The notes: generated from the letters alone by a model not told the origin. Shown: positions 32,985 through 43,042, counted from the first letter of the stretch. The stretch: 64,000 bases of DNA from Halomonas sp. HL-48 (GCF_001314875.1 NZ_LJZS01000007.1:85091-149090); one strand, 5' to 3'. A program made the numbers and translations.

Positions 32985-35900
32985 TGGGCCGCTCCTTTCT
33001 TCTTGCTGTCTCCACTACGTTCTTGGTCTTTGCCAGCGGGGTTTTTGACCGCGTTGAACAGCGGGGCGTAGAGCGCCTCGGTCAGTACGGCGAAGCTGTG
33101 CGCCTGTTCGCGGTGGTCATTGAACAGTCGCTCGAAGCGGGGCCACTGGTGGGCGAGGTACGCGCTTTGGGCGACTTCGCCGGTCTGGAATCGGCCGCCG
33201 TCATAGGCGCCTTCGGCGGCGGCGTAGGCGTCGCTTTCCCGGCCCTTTTCTTCGGCGATCTCCGGCGTGCCTAGCTTGGTCAGCCAGGCAAACGCCGCCT
33301 GGGGCGCCAGCGGCAGCGGTGCCTCCAGGCCGTGTTGCCAGGCACTTAGCTGGATGAGTAGATGGGCACGGGCGGTGTCGGCGGCGATGGGGTCCAACGT
33401 GATGTTGCCTGCCTTGGAAAGCAGTTGGGTGGTCATCGGGCCGTTGAGGTTGCCTGCCAGGTGCGCGACCCAGGGGCGTAGCAGGTGGGTCCAGCGGTAC
33501 TGGCCGCGCCCGCTGCCCTGGCTGATCAGGTTGCTGCTGAGCAGTAACAATCGGCAGCGCTCGCCGGCCTCGTTCTGGCGCAGTTCGTTCAGCCAGTCTT
33601 CCAGCACGATGCCGTTGCTACCCTCCAGGTGAATGGCTTCCGGGGCGCTTATTGCCACCGGCCACAGGGCCAGCGCGTCTTCGTAGGCGCTGAACAGGTC
33701 GTCCATGGGCTCGGCCAGGGACTCGCGCATGCGCTCGCCAAAGGCCCCCATGGCGAGCACGCCCTGGCGTTGGAAGCGTTCCAGCTGAGCGTCGAGGGCT
33801 TCCAGGCGCGGCTCGCCGTTGTCCACCGCGTGGCGCTGGGCGGCGATTAGTCGGTCCTGCAGCTGCCAGTTTTGCAGGCCGTCCAGCGCGAAGGGTTCGG
33901 CGTCCAGCTCGGCGATGGCTTCCTGCTCGAAGTAGACGCCCAGCCGGGTATTGAAGAAGCTGCGCACCGGTTCACGCAGAAAGCCGCCCAGCTGGCCGAG
34001 GGACAGGCTGGCGGGGGCGTTTTCCGGCGGGGGGAGCTTTTCGGGCTGAGGCCGTGGCGCTCTGGTGGCCTGATCTTCGCGCCATTCATGAACCCCACGC
34101 CACTCATGGATATAGGTGAATAGCTGCGCGGACTCGGTGCTGTCTTCGAAATAGCGGCGGCTGAACGGCTGCAGCGGGTGCTCGGTGGTCAGGGTATCCA
34201 GAAGCGGCGCGTCGTGTTCAAAGTGCCAACCGGCGGCCAGGTGGTCGCGCAGCTGGCCGACCAGCACCGAGGGCGGAAGCGTCGTGTTGTCGATCTGGCT
34301 GCGGCCGACCCAACTGACGTAGAGCTGGTCGCGGGCGGAGAGCAGCGCTTCGAGAAACAGGTAGCGGTCGTCTTCCCGGCGGGAACGGTCGCCGGGGCGG
34401 TAGTCGCTGCCCATCAGGTCGAAATCCAGCGGCGGCTGGGAGCGGGGGTATTCGCCGTCGTTCATGCCCAGCAGGCACACTCGCTTGAAGGGGATGGCGC
34501 GCATGGGCATTAGCGTGGCGAAGTTGACCGCCCCGGCCAGAAAGCGCTGGGAAAGGCTGTGTTCATCGATCTGCGCGAGCCAGTGTTCGCGCACCATGGA
34601 AAGCGGCAGCGGGTCTTCCAACTGGGCTTCACGGCTGCTTTCGAGGATTTGCTGCAGGCCGTTTTCCAGCTTGGTGAGCATCACGCTTTCCTGGGCGTCG
34701 TCGGTCAGGAAGAAGGTTTCCAGCAGGGTGCGCAGCCGCTCGACCCAGCTGGCGGCGTCGGTGGGCTGGCGGAAGGTCTCCCAGGTGGCTTCGAGCTTTT
34801 CCAGCAGGGTCGCCAGGGGCCCGGCAAGGCCCGCTTCCAGCCCGCCGATATCGTCGAACGGCTCGATGCCCTGCCAGGCATCGCCATCGCCCACGGTGTA
34901 ACCCAGCAGCAGTCGGCGCAGGCCAAAGGCCCAGGTGTTCTGGCTGAGCCCGCCGGGCAGCTCCAGGGTCTGGCGCTGTTTGGCGTTGAGCCCCCAGCGA
35001 ATCCCCGCGCCTTCCATCCAGCGTTCGAGCACCGGCAGGTCGCGCTCTTCCAGCCCGAAGCGCTGGCGCAAGGCGGGCACGTCGAGCAGGTCCAGCAGGT
35101 CGCTGACAGACAGGCGCAGCTCCGGCAGGCGCAGCAGCTTTTCCAGGGCAATCATCATCGGCAGGCGGTGGCGGCTAGCCTGGTCGGAAAGCGTGTAGGG
35201 AATGAAGCGTGGGTCGTCGCTTTGAAGCTGGCCGAATACCGCGTCGATGTGCGGCGCGTAGCGGTCGATATCCGGCACCATGACGATGATATCCCGCGGG
35301 CGCAGCTCGGGGTCGGCGCTGAACGCGGCCAGCAGCTGGTCGTGAAGAATCTCGACTTCCCGCTGGGGGCCGTGGGCGATATGAAACACCAGGGAGTCAT
35401 CTGCCGGGTCGAGGGCGGGCCAGTGGGTTTGGGTTTCCGCCACCGGGCGCAGTTCGCGAATGTCGTCCTGCAGTTGGCTTAGCAGGCAGCCGCGTTCGCC
35501 GGAAAACGGCTCGAACATGTCGATTCGCAGCGCCTGCTGTTCGAACAGGGTCTGGTAGTGCCCCGTGTCGTCGTGCTCATCCAGCAAGCGCAGGTAGTCG
35601 CGGCCCTGTTTGCCCCAGGCGGCGAGCAGCGGCTGGGCGTGGAGGTGCAGGGCATCAATAGCGTCGCCGGTGCCCAGTACGTCCAGCGCTTCCGGCATGC
35701 CGGTCTTGCGCCGCTGGCGGTAGCGGCTGGCGCGCAGCAGGTCCTTGTGCTCAATGATATCCGCCCAGTAGTACTGGCAGGGGTTGTGCACGCAGAGCAC
35801 CACCTGACAGCAGCGCGACAGCGCCGCTAGGGCTTCCAGCGTCTGCTGGGGCAGCGACGAGATGCCGAAAATGATCAGCCGCCGGGGCAGGCCCGGTGGG

Positions 35901-36622
35901 CAGGCCTGGCCCTCAAGCTGCTCGGTGGCCTTCAAAAAGCGCCGGTGGACCTGGGCACGGCTGCTGTCGAGGCCCGCATCGCCCTGGGTGGCGGCCACGT
36001 CGTCACGCAGAATGCGCCACAGGGCGGGCTGCCAGCGCTGGTGGTCTTCCAGCGGGCGGGTTTCGCCGCGGGCGGTAATCAGCACGTCCTCGCCGTTGGC
36101 CCAAGCGTCCAGCCAGTCGGCGCGGTAGACCTGGTACTGGTCGAAGAGGTCCGCCAGCCGCTCGGCCAACTGGTAGTGCTTGCGCTGGTCGCGGTCGACT
36201 TCCAGGAACTGCGCCAGCGGGGCGAAGACCTCCTGCCCGGCAAGGGTCGGCAGCAGGCGTAACAGCCGCCAGACCAGTCGCGATTTATCAAACGGCGAGG
36301 TTTCCGGTACGGCGTCTTCGTTGTTCGATACGTGAATCAGCACCTTGCGGTAGGCCTGCCACAAAAACCGCGCAGGCAGCATCACGTCCAGCGCCGCCGC
36401 AATCCCGGCACCGCCGTTGTCCGGGTCTTCCGCCAGCGCCAATTTCAGCCACTGCCCGATGCCGTTGCTCTGCACCAGGATGGTCTCGTTTTCCAGCGGC
36501 CCCAGCGGGTGCAAGTGCATCCATTCCACCGCCAACCCGCGCAAATCTTCCAGGCGATTGCCATGCACCACCATGAAACCTGGCGTTAGCGATGTTGGCG
36601 AAAGCAGCGAATTGGCGGGCAT
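32981..36622 (-). CDS. recC: RecBCD subunit RecC (Chi recognition)
   Basis: 1213-residue subunit that splits the DNA strands and recognises Chi in RecBCD. The N-terminus FMVVHGNRLEDLRGLAVEWM is the family start; blocks such as RVCLLGMNDGEYPR and GSDYRPGDRSRREDDRYLFLEALLSA are typical. The helicase-like folds lack functional Walker motifs, as expected. Start 36622 is chosen because AAGGAA precedes it; an ATG 63 bases upstream would add an Arg/His-rich extension. First gene of the recC-recB-recD operon; gene order differs from E. coli, where ptrA lies between recC and recB. Confidence 0.96.
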   Translation of the reverse strand: MPANSLLSPTSLTPGFMVVHGNRLEDLRGLAVEWMHLHPLGPLENETILVQSNGIGQWLKLALAEDPDNGGAGIAAALDVMLPARFLWQAYRKVLIHVSNNEDAVPETSPFDKSRLVWRLLRLLPTLAGQEVFAPLAQFLEVDRDQRKHYQLAERLADLFDQYQVYRADWLDAWANGEDVLITARGETRPLEDHQRWQPALWRILRDDVAATQGDAGLDSSRAQVHRRFLKATEQLEGQACPPGLPRRLIIFGISSLPQQTLEALAALSRCCQVVLCVHNPCQYYWADIIEHKDLLRASRYRQRRKTGMPEALDVLGTGDAIDALHLHAQPLLAAWGKQGRDYLRLLDEHDDTGHYQTLFEQQALRIDMFEPFSGERGCLLSQLQDDIRELRPVAETQTHWPALDPADDSLVFHIAHGPQREVEILHDQLLAAFSADPELRPRDIIVMVPDIDRYAPHIDAVFGQLQSDDPRFIPYTLSDQASRHRLPMMIALEKLLRLPELRLSVSDLLDLLDVPALRQRFGLEERDLPVLERWMEGAGIRWGLNAKQRQTLELPGGLSQNTWAFGLRRLLLGYTVGDGDAWQGIEPFDDIGGLEAGLAGPLATLLEKLEATWETFRQPTDAASWVERLRTLLETFFLTDDAQESVMLTKLENGLQQILESSREAQLEDPLPLSMVREHWLAQIDEHSLSQRFLAGAVNFATLMPMRAIPFKRVCLLGMNDGEYPRSQPPLDFDLMGSDYRPGDRSRREDDRYLFLEALLSARDQLYVSWVGRSQIDNTTLPPSVLVGQLRDHLAAGWHFEHDAPLLDTLTTEHPLQPFSRRYFEDSTESAQLFTYIHEWRGVHEWREDQATRAPRPQPEKLPPPENAPASLSLGQLGGFLREPVRSFFNTRLGVYFEQEAIAELDAEPFALDGLQNWQLQDRLIAAQRHAVDNGEPRLEALDAQLERFQRQGVLAMGAFGERMRESLAEPMDDLFSAYEDALALWPVAISAPEAIHLEGSNGIVLEDWLNELRQNEAGERCRLLLLSSNLISQGSGRGQYRWTHLLRPWVAHLAGNLNGPMTTQLLSKAGNITLDPIAADTARAHLLIQLSAWQHGLEAPLPLAPQAAFAWLTKLGTPEIAEEKGRESDAYAAAEGAYDGGRFQTGEVAQSAYLAHQWPRFERLFNDHREQAHSFAVLTEALYAPLFNAVKNPAGKDQERSGDSKKKGAAQ

Positions 36623-36744
36623 GCGCGAGGTTCCTTCACGGCGGTGGCGGTGGCTAAGGGTATGGTGCCATAAGTAGTTGGCCAACGCTCAGTGCGTTAG
36701 CATCTTGGTTTTTAAGTGCTATGATGAATATATGTTGTTTTTTG

Positions 36745-36760
36745 GCTGCATAAACGCAGC
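36745..36760. promoter_or_regulatory. Small dyad before the Xre-RES operon
   Basis: GCTGC-6 bp-GCAGC lies just upstream of the ribosome binding site GGGAGG (36761-36766), downstream of a TATGAT-like -10 sequence. This position fits an autoregulatory operator bound by the Xre antitoxin; arms are short, so confidence is limited. Confidence 0.4.
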
Positions 36761-36772
36761 GGGAGGCTTGTC

Positions 36773-37201
36773 ATGGCGACGGCAATAGAAGAATCACATA
36801 GCGAACCGATGGGCTATCAAGCACCAGACTCCTTTGCGCGCTTTCTTGCTGACTTGAAAGGCGTCGCTCGTGAAGAACGCCAACCGCTCATCAATCCTAA
36901 GCTGTTTGCCAGCGCACTGAGCATGGATATTCAAACGTTGGCCAGTCACGCGCATGTGCATCGCACAACCATCTCTAGAGCGCAGGGCGCAGAGAAGCTT
37001 CAACGCTTTCTTCGTGATGCACTTAGAGTATTGGGTGCGGCGGCTGATATTAATGGTGATTTCCACGATGCGTTGTTTTGGTTCCGAAATGAGCCTATCG
37101 GTGCCTTTGATTATAAAACGCCTGAGCAATTAGTGAGCGAAGGCCGCGCCGATGACCTTCTTCGGTATGTCAAAGCGTTACAAGCTGGCGTGGTGGGATG
37201 A
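36773..37201 (+). CDS. Xre/MbcA/ParS-type antitoxin of RES-Xre pair
   Basis: 142-residue antitoxin. The middle (about residues 45-75, FASALSMDIQTLASHAHVHRTTISRA) is an Xre-like helix-turn-helix. The C-terminal ~50 residues (DALFWFRNEPIGAFDYKTPEQLVSEGRADDLLRYV) are the DUF2384 toxin-binding domain that plugs the RES active site. GGGAGG is 6 bases before the ATG. It overlaps the toxin gene by 4 bp. The complex usually represses its own promoter. Confidence 0.94.
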   Translation: MATAIEESHSEPMGYQAPDSFARFLADLKGVAREERQPLINPKLFASALSMDIQTLASHAHVHRTTISRAQGAEKLQRFLRDALRVLGAAADINGDFHDALFWFRNEPIGAFDYKTPEQLVSEGRADDLLRYVKALQAGVVG

Positions 37202-37716
37202 TTGTACTGCCTGCGCTAAAGACTCAGGCCTATCGTGTGCATGTGCCAAAGTGGGCATTTTCGCCCACTAGCGGTGCTGGAGCGAAAGAGCATGGTGGTC
37301 GATTAAACCGTCCGGGCGTGGCTGCATTATATTTGTCGCTTGATGATCAAACTGCGCTGGCCGAGTACAAGCAGCTGTCTGCCTTGATGCCGCCAGGCCT
37401 TATCGTTAGCTACACAATAAACGTTACTCAGCTTGTCGATTTTCGTAACGGTTATAGCATGCAATGGGATTCACTCTGGCAGGAACTTTATTGCGACTGG
37501 CGCAAGCTTTGGTTCGATGAACGTATCGAGCCACCTTGCTGGCTGTTAGGCGATATGGCGTTAGCACAAGGGGCGAAAGGCGTTCTGTTTCCTTCTTTGG
37601 CAAACCCGTCAGGTATGAACCTTGTGCTCTATACCGATAATCTGGCAGAAAGTGATTTATTAGAAGCCTACGATCCGCGCGGTGATCTGCCTCATGATGC
37701 TCGCTCCTGGCAATAA
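37198..37716 (+). CDS. RES-domain toxin (NAD+-degrading)
   Basis: 172-residue toxin of the RES family, named for conserved Arg, Glu and Ser. All three appear intact: GGRLNRPG (Arg), TALAEYKQ (Glu) and FPSLANPSG (Ser). Characterised members deplete cellular NAD+ and stop growth until the antitoxin recovers. It is translationally coupled to the antitoxin (ATGA overlap). The pair lies between recC and ilvD and is complete, so probably active. Confidence 0.94.
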   Translation: MIVLPALKTQAYRVHVPKWAFSPTSGAGAKEHGGRLNRPGVAALYLSLDDQTALAEYKQLSALMPPGLIVSYTINVTQLVDFRNGYSMQWDSLWQELYCDWRKLWFDERIEPPCWLLGDMALAQGAKGVLFPSLANPSGMNLVLYTDNLAESDLLEAYDPRGDLPHDARSWQ

Positions 37717-37818
37717 GGTCATAGGATAATGAACTTATGTCCTTTTTAGCCTTGCGCGAAAGTGATGGCATCGCCAAGCTATGCCGATACCGTGAACAAT
37801 GCTGAGAGATATTTCCCC

Positions 37819-39504
37819 ATGACTGAGCCTTCTAACAATTCCCGCCGTCATTCTTCCTCCGTGGTCGACGGCCCAGGCAAAGCCGCCAGCCGCGCGATGC
37901 TGCGCGCCGTGGGTTTTAACGACGACGATTTCAAAAATCCCCAGGTAGGCGTTGCGTCAACCTGGAGCATGGTGACGCCGTGCAACAGCCACATTGGCGA
38001 ACTGGCTGAACATGCCCGCGACGGCGCCGACGCGGCGGGTGGCAAGGGCGTGATTTTTAACACCATCACCATTTCCGATGGCATCGCTAACGGTACCGAG
38101 GGCATGAAGTACTCGCTGGTGTCACGGGAAGTGATCGCCGACTCCATCGAGACCGTGGCGGGCTGCGAAGGCTTTGACGGCTTGGTGGCGATTGGCGGCT
38201 GCGATAAGAACATGCCCGGCTGCGTGATGGGCCTGGCGCGGCTGAACCGCCCCAGCGTGTTTGTTTACGGCGGCACCATTATGCCTGGCGAAGGGCATAC
38301 CGATATCGTTTCAGTGTTTGAGGCCATGGGTGCGCACTCACGCGGCGATATCGACCTGATCGAACTCAAGAACATCGAGGAAACGGCGATTCCCGGCCCC
38401 GGTTCCTGCGGTGGCATGTACACCGCCAACACCATGGCCTCGGCCATTGAAGCGCTGGGCATGAGCCTGCCGGGTAGCTCGGCGCAAAACGCCATTTCCC
38501 GCGACAAGCGCGACGACTGCGAGGCGGCGGGCGAAGCCGTGCTGGCGCTTTTGGAAGGCGATATCAAACCGTCGGATATCATGACCCGCGAGGCGTTCGA
38601 AAACGCCGTGACCGTGGTGATTGCGCTGGGCGGATCGACCAACGCGGTACTGCACCTGATTGCCATGGCCCGCACCATTGGCGTCGAGCTGTCGCTCAAG
38701 GACTTCACCGAGATTGGTAAACGCGTGCCGGTGGTGGCTGATTTGCGCCCCAGCGGTCACTACATGATGAGCGAGCTGGTGGCGATTGGCGGCATTCAGC
38801 CGCTAATGAAGATTCTGTTGGACGCAGGCCTGCTGCACGGCGACTGCCTGACCGTCACGGGCAAGACGCTGGCGGAAAACCTCGCCGACGTTGAGCCGTA
38901 CCCGATGGACCAGAAAATTATCGCGCCGCTGGGTAACCCCATTAAGGCCGAGAGCCATCTGCGTATTCTGCATGGCAACCTGGCGCCGGAAGGTGCGGTG
39001 GCCAAGATTACCGGCAAGGAAGGCACGCAGTTCAGTGGCTCGGCGCGGGTATTTGGCTCTGAAGAAGAAGCCCAGGCGCGCATCAACGACGGCACCGTCG
39101 TGGCCGGGGACGTGGTGGTGATTCGCTACGAAGGCCCCAAAGGCGGCCCGGGCATGCGTGAAATGCTCACGCCGACCTCGGCCATCATGGGCCGTGGCCT
39201 GGGCAGCGAAGTGGCACTGATTACCGACGGGCGTTTCTCCGGCGGCAGCCACGGCTTTGTGGTGGGGCATGTGTCGCCCGAAGCCTTCGAGGGTGGTCCC
39301 CTGGCGCTGGTCGAAGACGGCGATACCATCACCATCGATGCGGTGGCGGATACCATCGAGGTGGCTATCTCCGATGACGAGATGATCCGCCGCCGTGCAG
39401 CCTGGCGGCAGCCGACGCCGCGTTACCGCCGTGGTGTGCTGGCCAAATACGCGCGGTTGGTCAGCTCCGCAAGTACCGGGGCGGTCACCGACAACGACGA
39501 CTAG
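37819..39504 (+). CDS. ilvD: Dihydroxy-acid dehydratase
   Basis: 561-residue Fe-S enzyme that converts 2,3-dihydroxy-isovalerate and -methylvalerate to the 2-keto acids of valine and isoleucine synthesis. Cluster ligand cysteines lie in [10 protein letters not shown] and [14 protein letters not shown]; the C-terminal block [19 protein letters not shown] is conserved. Start 37819 (MTEPSNNS) is preferred to 37762, which would add a non-conserved leader. It is a single gene ended by a strong terminator; the other ilv genes are elsewhere. Confidence 0.96.
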   Translation: MTEPSNNSRRHSSSVVDGPGKAASRAMLRAVGFNDDDFKNPQVGVASTWSMVTPCNSHIGELAEHARDGADAAGGKGVIFNTITISDGIANGTEGMKYSLVSREVIADSIETVAGCEGFDGLVAIGGCDKNMPGCVMGLARLNRPSVFVYGGTIMPGEGHTDIVSVFEAMGAHSRGDIDLIELKNIEETAIPGPGSCGGMYTANTMASAIEALGMSLPGSSAQNAISRDKRDDCEAAGEAVLALLEGDIKPSDIMTREAFENAVTVVIALGGSTNAVLHLIAMARTIGVELSLKDFTEIGKRVPVVADLRPSGHYMMSELVAIGGIQPLMKILLDAGLLHGDCLTVTGKTLAENLADVEPYPMDQKIIAPLGNPIKAESHLRILHGNLAPEGAVAKITGKEGTQFSGSARVFGSEEEAQARINDGTVVAGDVVVIRYEGPKGGPGMREMLTPTSAIMGRGLGSEVALITDGRFSGGSHGFVVGHVSPEAFEGGPLALVEDGDTITIDAVADTIEVAISDDEMIRRRAAWRQPTPRYRRGVLAKYARLVSSASTGAVTDNDD

Positions 39505-39523
39505 TACTGTCATGAGCATGTCA

Positions 39524-39549
39524 AACGCCAGGGTTAACCTGGCGTTTTT
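39524..39549 (+). terminator. Rho-independent terminator of ilvD
   Basis: Perfect 9-bp stem AACGCCAGG/CCTGGCGTT with a 5-base loop followed by T residues, 20 bp after the ilvD stop. Confidence 0.92.
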
Positions 39550-39572
39550 ATTGGCGTAAAGGAAACCCCGCG

Positions 39573-40769
39573 ATGTCGACGCAACCAACCGCTACGCCGT
39601 CGCGCGTCAGCGAGGTCTTCAAGGCATTCTTGCTGCTGGGTCTGACGTCCTTCGGTGGGCCGGTGGCACACCTGGGCTATTTTCGCACCGAGTTTGTCGC
39701 CCGCAGGAAGTGGCTGAGCGAAACCGCTTACGCCGACCTTGTCGCGCTATGCCAGTTTCTGCCCGGTCCGGCGAGCAGTCAGGTGGGGTTTGCGCTTGGC
39801 TTGATGCGCGCCGGGCCTTGGGGCGCGGCCATGGCCTGGCTGGCGTTCACCCTGCCGTCGGCCATCGTGCTGGTACTGTTTGCCTTTGGCGCCGCGGTGC
39901 TGGAGGGTTCCATCGCCAGTGGCATCATTCACGGCTTGAAGGTCGTGGCGGTGGCGATTGTGGCTCACGCGGTGTGGGGCATGGCGCGCAATCTCTGCCC
40001 GGATCGTACCCGCGCGGGTATTGCGCTGGCCGCTGTCTTTGCCGTGGTGGCCATCAGCGGGCCGCTGGGGCAGGTGGGCGCCATCGTGCTGGGGGGCATC
40101 GCCGGGCTGTTGCTGTGCCGGGGCGTAGCGGCGGTTGCGGAAAGCGAGTCGCTGCATTTTCCGGTCTCGCGCAACGTCGGCATCATCGCGCTCGTGCTGT
40201 TTGGCGGGCTGCTGGCAGTGCTGCCGTTGCTGGCCGGTCTGGCGGCCTGGTTGGATATTACCGATGCGTTTTATCGCGCCGGCGCCCTGGTGTTCGGCGG
40301 CGGGCACGTGGTGTTGCCGCTGCTGGAAGCCGAAGTGGTGCAATCCGGCTGGGTGTCGGCGGAAGAGTTCCTGGCCGGCTACGGTGCCGCCCAGGCGATT
40401 CCGGGGCCGCTGTTTACCTTTTCGGCCTATCTGGGCGCGCTGATACCGTCAGGCGGTAGCTTGCTGACCGCGACGCTTGCGCTGCTGGCGATTTTTCTAC
40501 CGGGGTTCTTGCTGTTGGTGGGCGTACTGCCGTTCTGGAACCACTTTCGCCAGTGGCAGTGGGCGCAGGCGCTGATGCGCGGTGCCAATGCGGCGGTGGT
40601 TGGCATTTTGGGGGCGGCGCTTTATGACCCGGTCTGGACGAGTGCGATTATTGGCCCGCAGGAATTTGCGCTGGCGTTGACAGGGTTCCTGCTGCTGAGC
40701 GTATGGAAGCTGCCCGCCTGGGCGGTTGTTATCGTAGTGGCGTTGGGGGGCGTTTTCATTGCGCCTTGA
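39573..40769 (+). CDS. chrA: Chromate transporter ChrA
   Basis: 398-residue inner-membrane CHR-family transporter with two homologous halves. The first half shows FLLLGLTSFGGPVAHLGYFR and CQFLPGPASSQVGFALG; the second shows GALVFGGGHVVLPLLEAEVV and YGAAQAIPGPLFTFSAYLGA. Long two-domain members export chromate using the proton-motive force. No chrB regulator is adjacent. AAGGAA lies before the ATG. Length and both signature motifs make the family certain; the chromate role is inferred from the family. Confidence 0.93.
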   Translation: MSTQPTATPSRVSEVFKAFLLLGLTSFGGPVAHLGYFRTEFVARRKWLSETAYADLVALCQFLPGPASSQVGFALGLMRAGPWGAAMAWLAFTLPSAIVLVLFAFGAAVLEGSIASGIIHGLKVVAVAIVAHAVWGMARNLCPDRTRAGIALAAVFAVVAISGPLGQVGAIVLGGIAGLLLCRGVAAVAESESLHFPVSRNVGIIALVLFGGLLAVLPLLAGLAAWLDITDAFYRAGALVFGGGHVVLPLLEAEVVQSGWVSAEEFLAGYGAAQAIPGPLFTFSAYLGALIPSGGSLLTATLALLAIFLPGFLLLVGVLPFWNHFRQWQWAQALMRGANAAVVGILGAALYDPVWTSAIIGPQEFALALTGFLLLSVWKLPAWAVVIVVALGGVFIAP

Positions 40770-40791
40770 GGCGCTGACATAAAGCGGACAC

Positions 40792-40814
40792 AAAAACGGC
40801 CGCTGTGGCGGCCG
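40792..40814 (-). terminator. Terminator for the XRE regulator gene (minus strand)
   Basis: Stem CGGCCGC/GCGGCCG with a 4-base loop; on the minus strand it is followed by TTTTTG. Lies 45-67 bp downstream of the regulator stop codon. It is also convergent with chrA. Confidence 0.8.
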
Positions 40815-40858
40815 ACGATAGCGGGAAAATAGTCCAGGCTGGGTGGGGGTTATATCCG

Positions 40859-41131
40859 CTATGGCGCCTCCACTTCCAACGTGCGACGCAAAACGTGGAG
40901 TTCATCCACATTAAGGTGCTCGAGCTTTCCAGCGAGCAGGTCGCTGACCTTCTGAACGGGCAACCCCGCTCGGCGGGCGATTTCACGACTTCCCATGTCT
41001 GATACCGCAATCAGACGCGTGATAATACGCATAAGGCGCGTACGTTTTTCGAGTTCCCTGACGTCGAGGTCAGGGCTGCTTCGCGGAGGATCCAGCAGGT
41101 CCGCGTGTGCAGTTGAGCGTGCCGTACTCAT
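40859..41131 (-). CDS. Small XRE-family helix-turn-helix regulator
   Basis: 90-residue DNA-binding protein. The helix-turn-helix is SREIARRAGLPVQKVSDLLAG (about residues 47-67), preceded by a helix RTRLMRIITRLIAVSDM and followed by a short tail, as in HigA-like HTH_37 proteins. No toxin gene is adjacent in either direction, so it may be an orphan antitoxin or a simple regulator. Start 41131 (MSTARST) is chosen over 41185, which would add a leader without a ribosome binding site. A terminator follows. Confidence 0.8.
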   Translation of the reverse strand: MSTARSTAHADLLDPPRSSPDLDVRELEKRTRLMRIITRLIAVSDMGSREIARRAGLPVQKVSDLLAGKLEHLNVDELHVLRRTLEVEAP

Positions 41132-41274
41132 GAGGCTCCATCTGTCTGAAGTGACACCGACACAATGCCGCCAACCGGGGGGCATTTCAATACCTTTTTT
41201 GATGAAAATTTCATGGCGTTCAGGACCCCCCGAAAACGCCCTGGCTCTGGTAAACTAACCCCTTAATTTTTCGC

Positions 41275-41296
41275 GTGTCCCCTAGGTGCGGGACAC
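41275..41296. promoter_or_regulatory. Inverted repeat in the purE leader
   Basis: GTGTCCC-8 bp-GGGACAC, about 45 bp before the purE start codon and downstream of a plausible TAAACT -10 box. It could be an operator or an mRNA hairpin; it does not match the PurR box. Confidence 0.45.
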
Positions 41297-41341
41297 GGTC
41301 TATCAGCGTTTTGACAAGGCCTCTGGCCGGGGAGTAATGGC

Positions 41342-41857
41342 ATGTCGTCGAACAGCGCACCCAAAGTGGGCGTGATCATGGGCTCGAAATCGGACTGGCC
41401 GGTCATGGAGCACGCGGTGGCGATGCTCGAGCGGCTAGGCGTCGCCTATGAAACCCGGGTGGTGTCTGCCCATCGCACGCCGGACCTGCTGTTCGACTAC
41501 GCCAAGACCGCCGCCGAGCGCGGCCTGCAAGTCATTGTGGCCGGGGCCGGCGGTGCTGCCCACCTGCCGGGCATGGTGGCCGCGCAGACGCCGTTGCCGG
41601 TACTCGGCGTGCCGGTGGAATCCAAAGCGCTGAAAGGGCTGGATTCGCTGCTCTCGATTGCGCAGATGCCCGGCGGCATTGCCGTGGGCACTTTGGCGAT
41701 CGGCAAGGCCGGCGCGACCAATGCAGGCCTGTTGGCCGCGCAGATTGTCGGCTTGCACGATGCCGCAGTGCGCGACGCGGTGGAAGCGTTCCGCACCGAG
41801 CAGACCCAGGCCGTGCTGGATAACCCCGATCCGCGTCCCGATGCGCAAGCGAACTGA
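41342..41857 (+). CDS. purE: N5-carboxyaminoimidazole ribonucleotide mutase
   Basis: 171-residue class I PurE that isomerises N5-CAIR to CAIR in de novo purine synthesis. The signature [13 protein letters not shown] (about residues 13-25), [10 protein letters not shown] and the [16 protein letters not shown] loop with the catalytic His are present. It is 12 bp upstream of purK, in one operon. Confidence 0.97.
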   Translation: MSSNSAPKVGVIMGSKSDWPVMEHAVAMLERLGVAYETRVVSAHRTPDLLFDYAKTAAERGLQVIVAGAGGAAHLPGMVAAQTPLPVLGVPVESKALKGLDSLLSIAQMPGGIAVGTLAIGKAGATNAGLLAAQIVGLHDAAVRDAVEAFRTEQTQAVLDNPDPRPDAQAN

Positions 41858-41869
41858 GGAGCCCTGGTC

Positions 41870-43009
41870 ATGAGTTCTGCCATTCCCACTAATATTGGCG
41901 TATTGGGCGCTGGCCAGCTGGGCCGGATGCTGGCGCTGGCGGGTTACCCGCTGGGCAATCGCTTCACCTTTCTGGATACCACCGGCAACCCCAGCGCCGG
42001 GATTGGCGAGGTGATCGTCGACCCCGATAACCAGCACCTGGCGGCGTTTCTCGACAAGGTCGAGGTGGTGACCTACGAGTTTGAACACCTGCCCGTGTCC
42101 CTGGTGCGGGAAATCGAACAGCACAAGCCGGTGTACCCGGGAAGCCGCGCCATTGAAGTATGCCAAAACCGCGTGGAAGAGAAGGCACTGTTTGACCGTT
42201 TGGGCATTCCCACACCCGCTTACCGCGTCGTCGAGAGTGCCGAGCAGCTTGAAGCCGCCGCCCGCGAGCTTGGCTGTCCGGTGGTGGCCAAATCCGTCAC
42301 CGAAGGCTACGACGGTAAAGGCCAGGCGGTACTTAAGCAGCCTGAACAGGCGGGTGACGCGTGGCGAGATATCGGCCATCGACAACTGATTGTCGAAGCC
42401 TTTGTCGACTTCGTGCGCGAAGTGTCGATGATTGCCGTGCGCGGTCGTGACGGTGAGGTGGTGTTCTACCCCATGGCGGAAAACCAGCACGTTGACGGCA
42501 TCCTGCGCTATTCGGTGGCGCCGCTGCCGGACCTGGACGAAAGCGTTCAGCAAACCGCCGACAGCTATATCCGCGCGCTACTCGACGAGCTGGACTATGT
42601 GGGCGTGCTGGCGCTGGAGCTGTTTCAGACCCGCGATGGTAGCCTGCTGGCCAATGAAATGGCGCCGCGGGTGCATAACTCCGGCCATTGGACCATGGAC
42701 GGCGCGGTCACCAGCCAGTTTGAGAACCACCTGCGCGCCGTGCAGGGCCTGCCATTGGGCAGCACCCAGGCCATCGCGCCGACCTGTATGGTCAACGTGA
42801 TTGGCCGTGAAGGGGACAACGCGGCGCTGCTGGCGCTTGGCAATACCCACCTGCATCGCTATGACAAAGCCGAACGCCTGGGGCGCAAGCTGGCCCACGT
42901 GAACGTGGTGGCTGACACACATGCCGAACTGCTGGATAAGGTGCGCGCCTGTCAGGCGTTGTTGCCCGAGGCGCCGCCCGTGGCCTGGAGCTTCGAATCG
43001 ACTCTTTAG
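41870..43009 (+). CDS. purK: N5-carboxyaminoimidazole ribonucleotide synthase
   Basis: 379-residue ATP-grasp enzyme that carboxylates AIR with bicarbonate and ATP to N5-CAIR, the substrate of PurE. The N-terminal GAGQLGRMLALAG motif is typical; ATP-grasp elements include VAKSVTEGYDGKGQ and the metal-binding NEMAPRVHNSGHWT. Normal length. Second gene of purEK; a terminator follows directly. Confidence 0.97.
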   Translation: MSSAIPTNIGVLGAGQLGRMLALAGYPLGNRFTFLDTTGNPSAGIGEVIVDPDNQHLAAFLDKVEVVTYEFEHLPVSLVREIEQHKPVYPGSRAIEVCQNRVEEKALFDRLGIPTPAYRVVESAEQLEAAARELGCPVVAKSVTEGYDGKGQAVLKQPEQAGDAWRDIGHRQLIVEAFVDFVREVSMIAVRGRDGEVVFYPMAENQHVDGILRYSVAPLPDLDESVQQTADSYIRALLDELDYVGVLALELFQTRDGSLLANEMAPRVHNSGHWTMDGAVTSQFENHLRAVQGLPLGSTQAIAPTCMVNVIGREGDNAALLALGNTHLHRYDKAERLGRKLAHVNVVADTHAELLDKVRACQALLPEAPPVAWSFESTL

Positions 43010-43017
43010 GATGATAA

Positions 43018-43042
43018 AGCCGCCTTTCAAGGCGGTTTTTTT
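43018..43042 (+). terminator. Rho-independent terminator of purEK
   Basis: Stem CCGCCTT/AAGGCGG with a 2-4 base loop and a run of seven T, 10 bp after the purK stop. Similar sequence recurs after the first GGDEF gene. Confidence 0.9.

Noticed and set aside
40859..41131. XRE regulator as antitoxin of a HigBA-like pair
   Set aside because: No small toxin gene is adjacent on either side; left as an orphan regulator.
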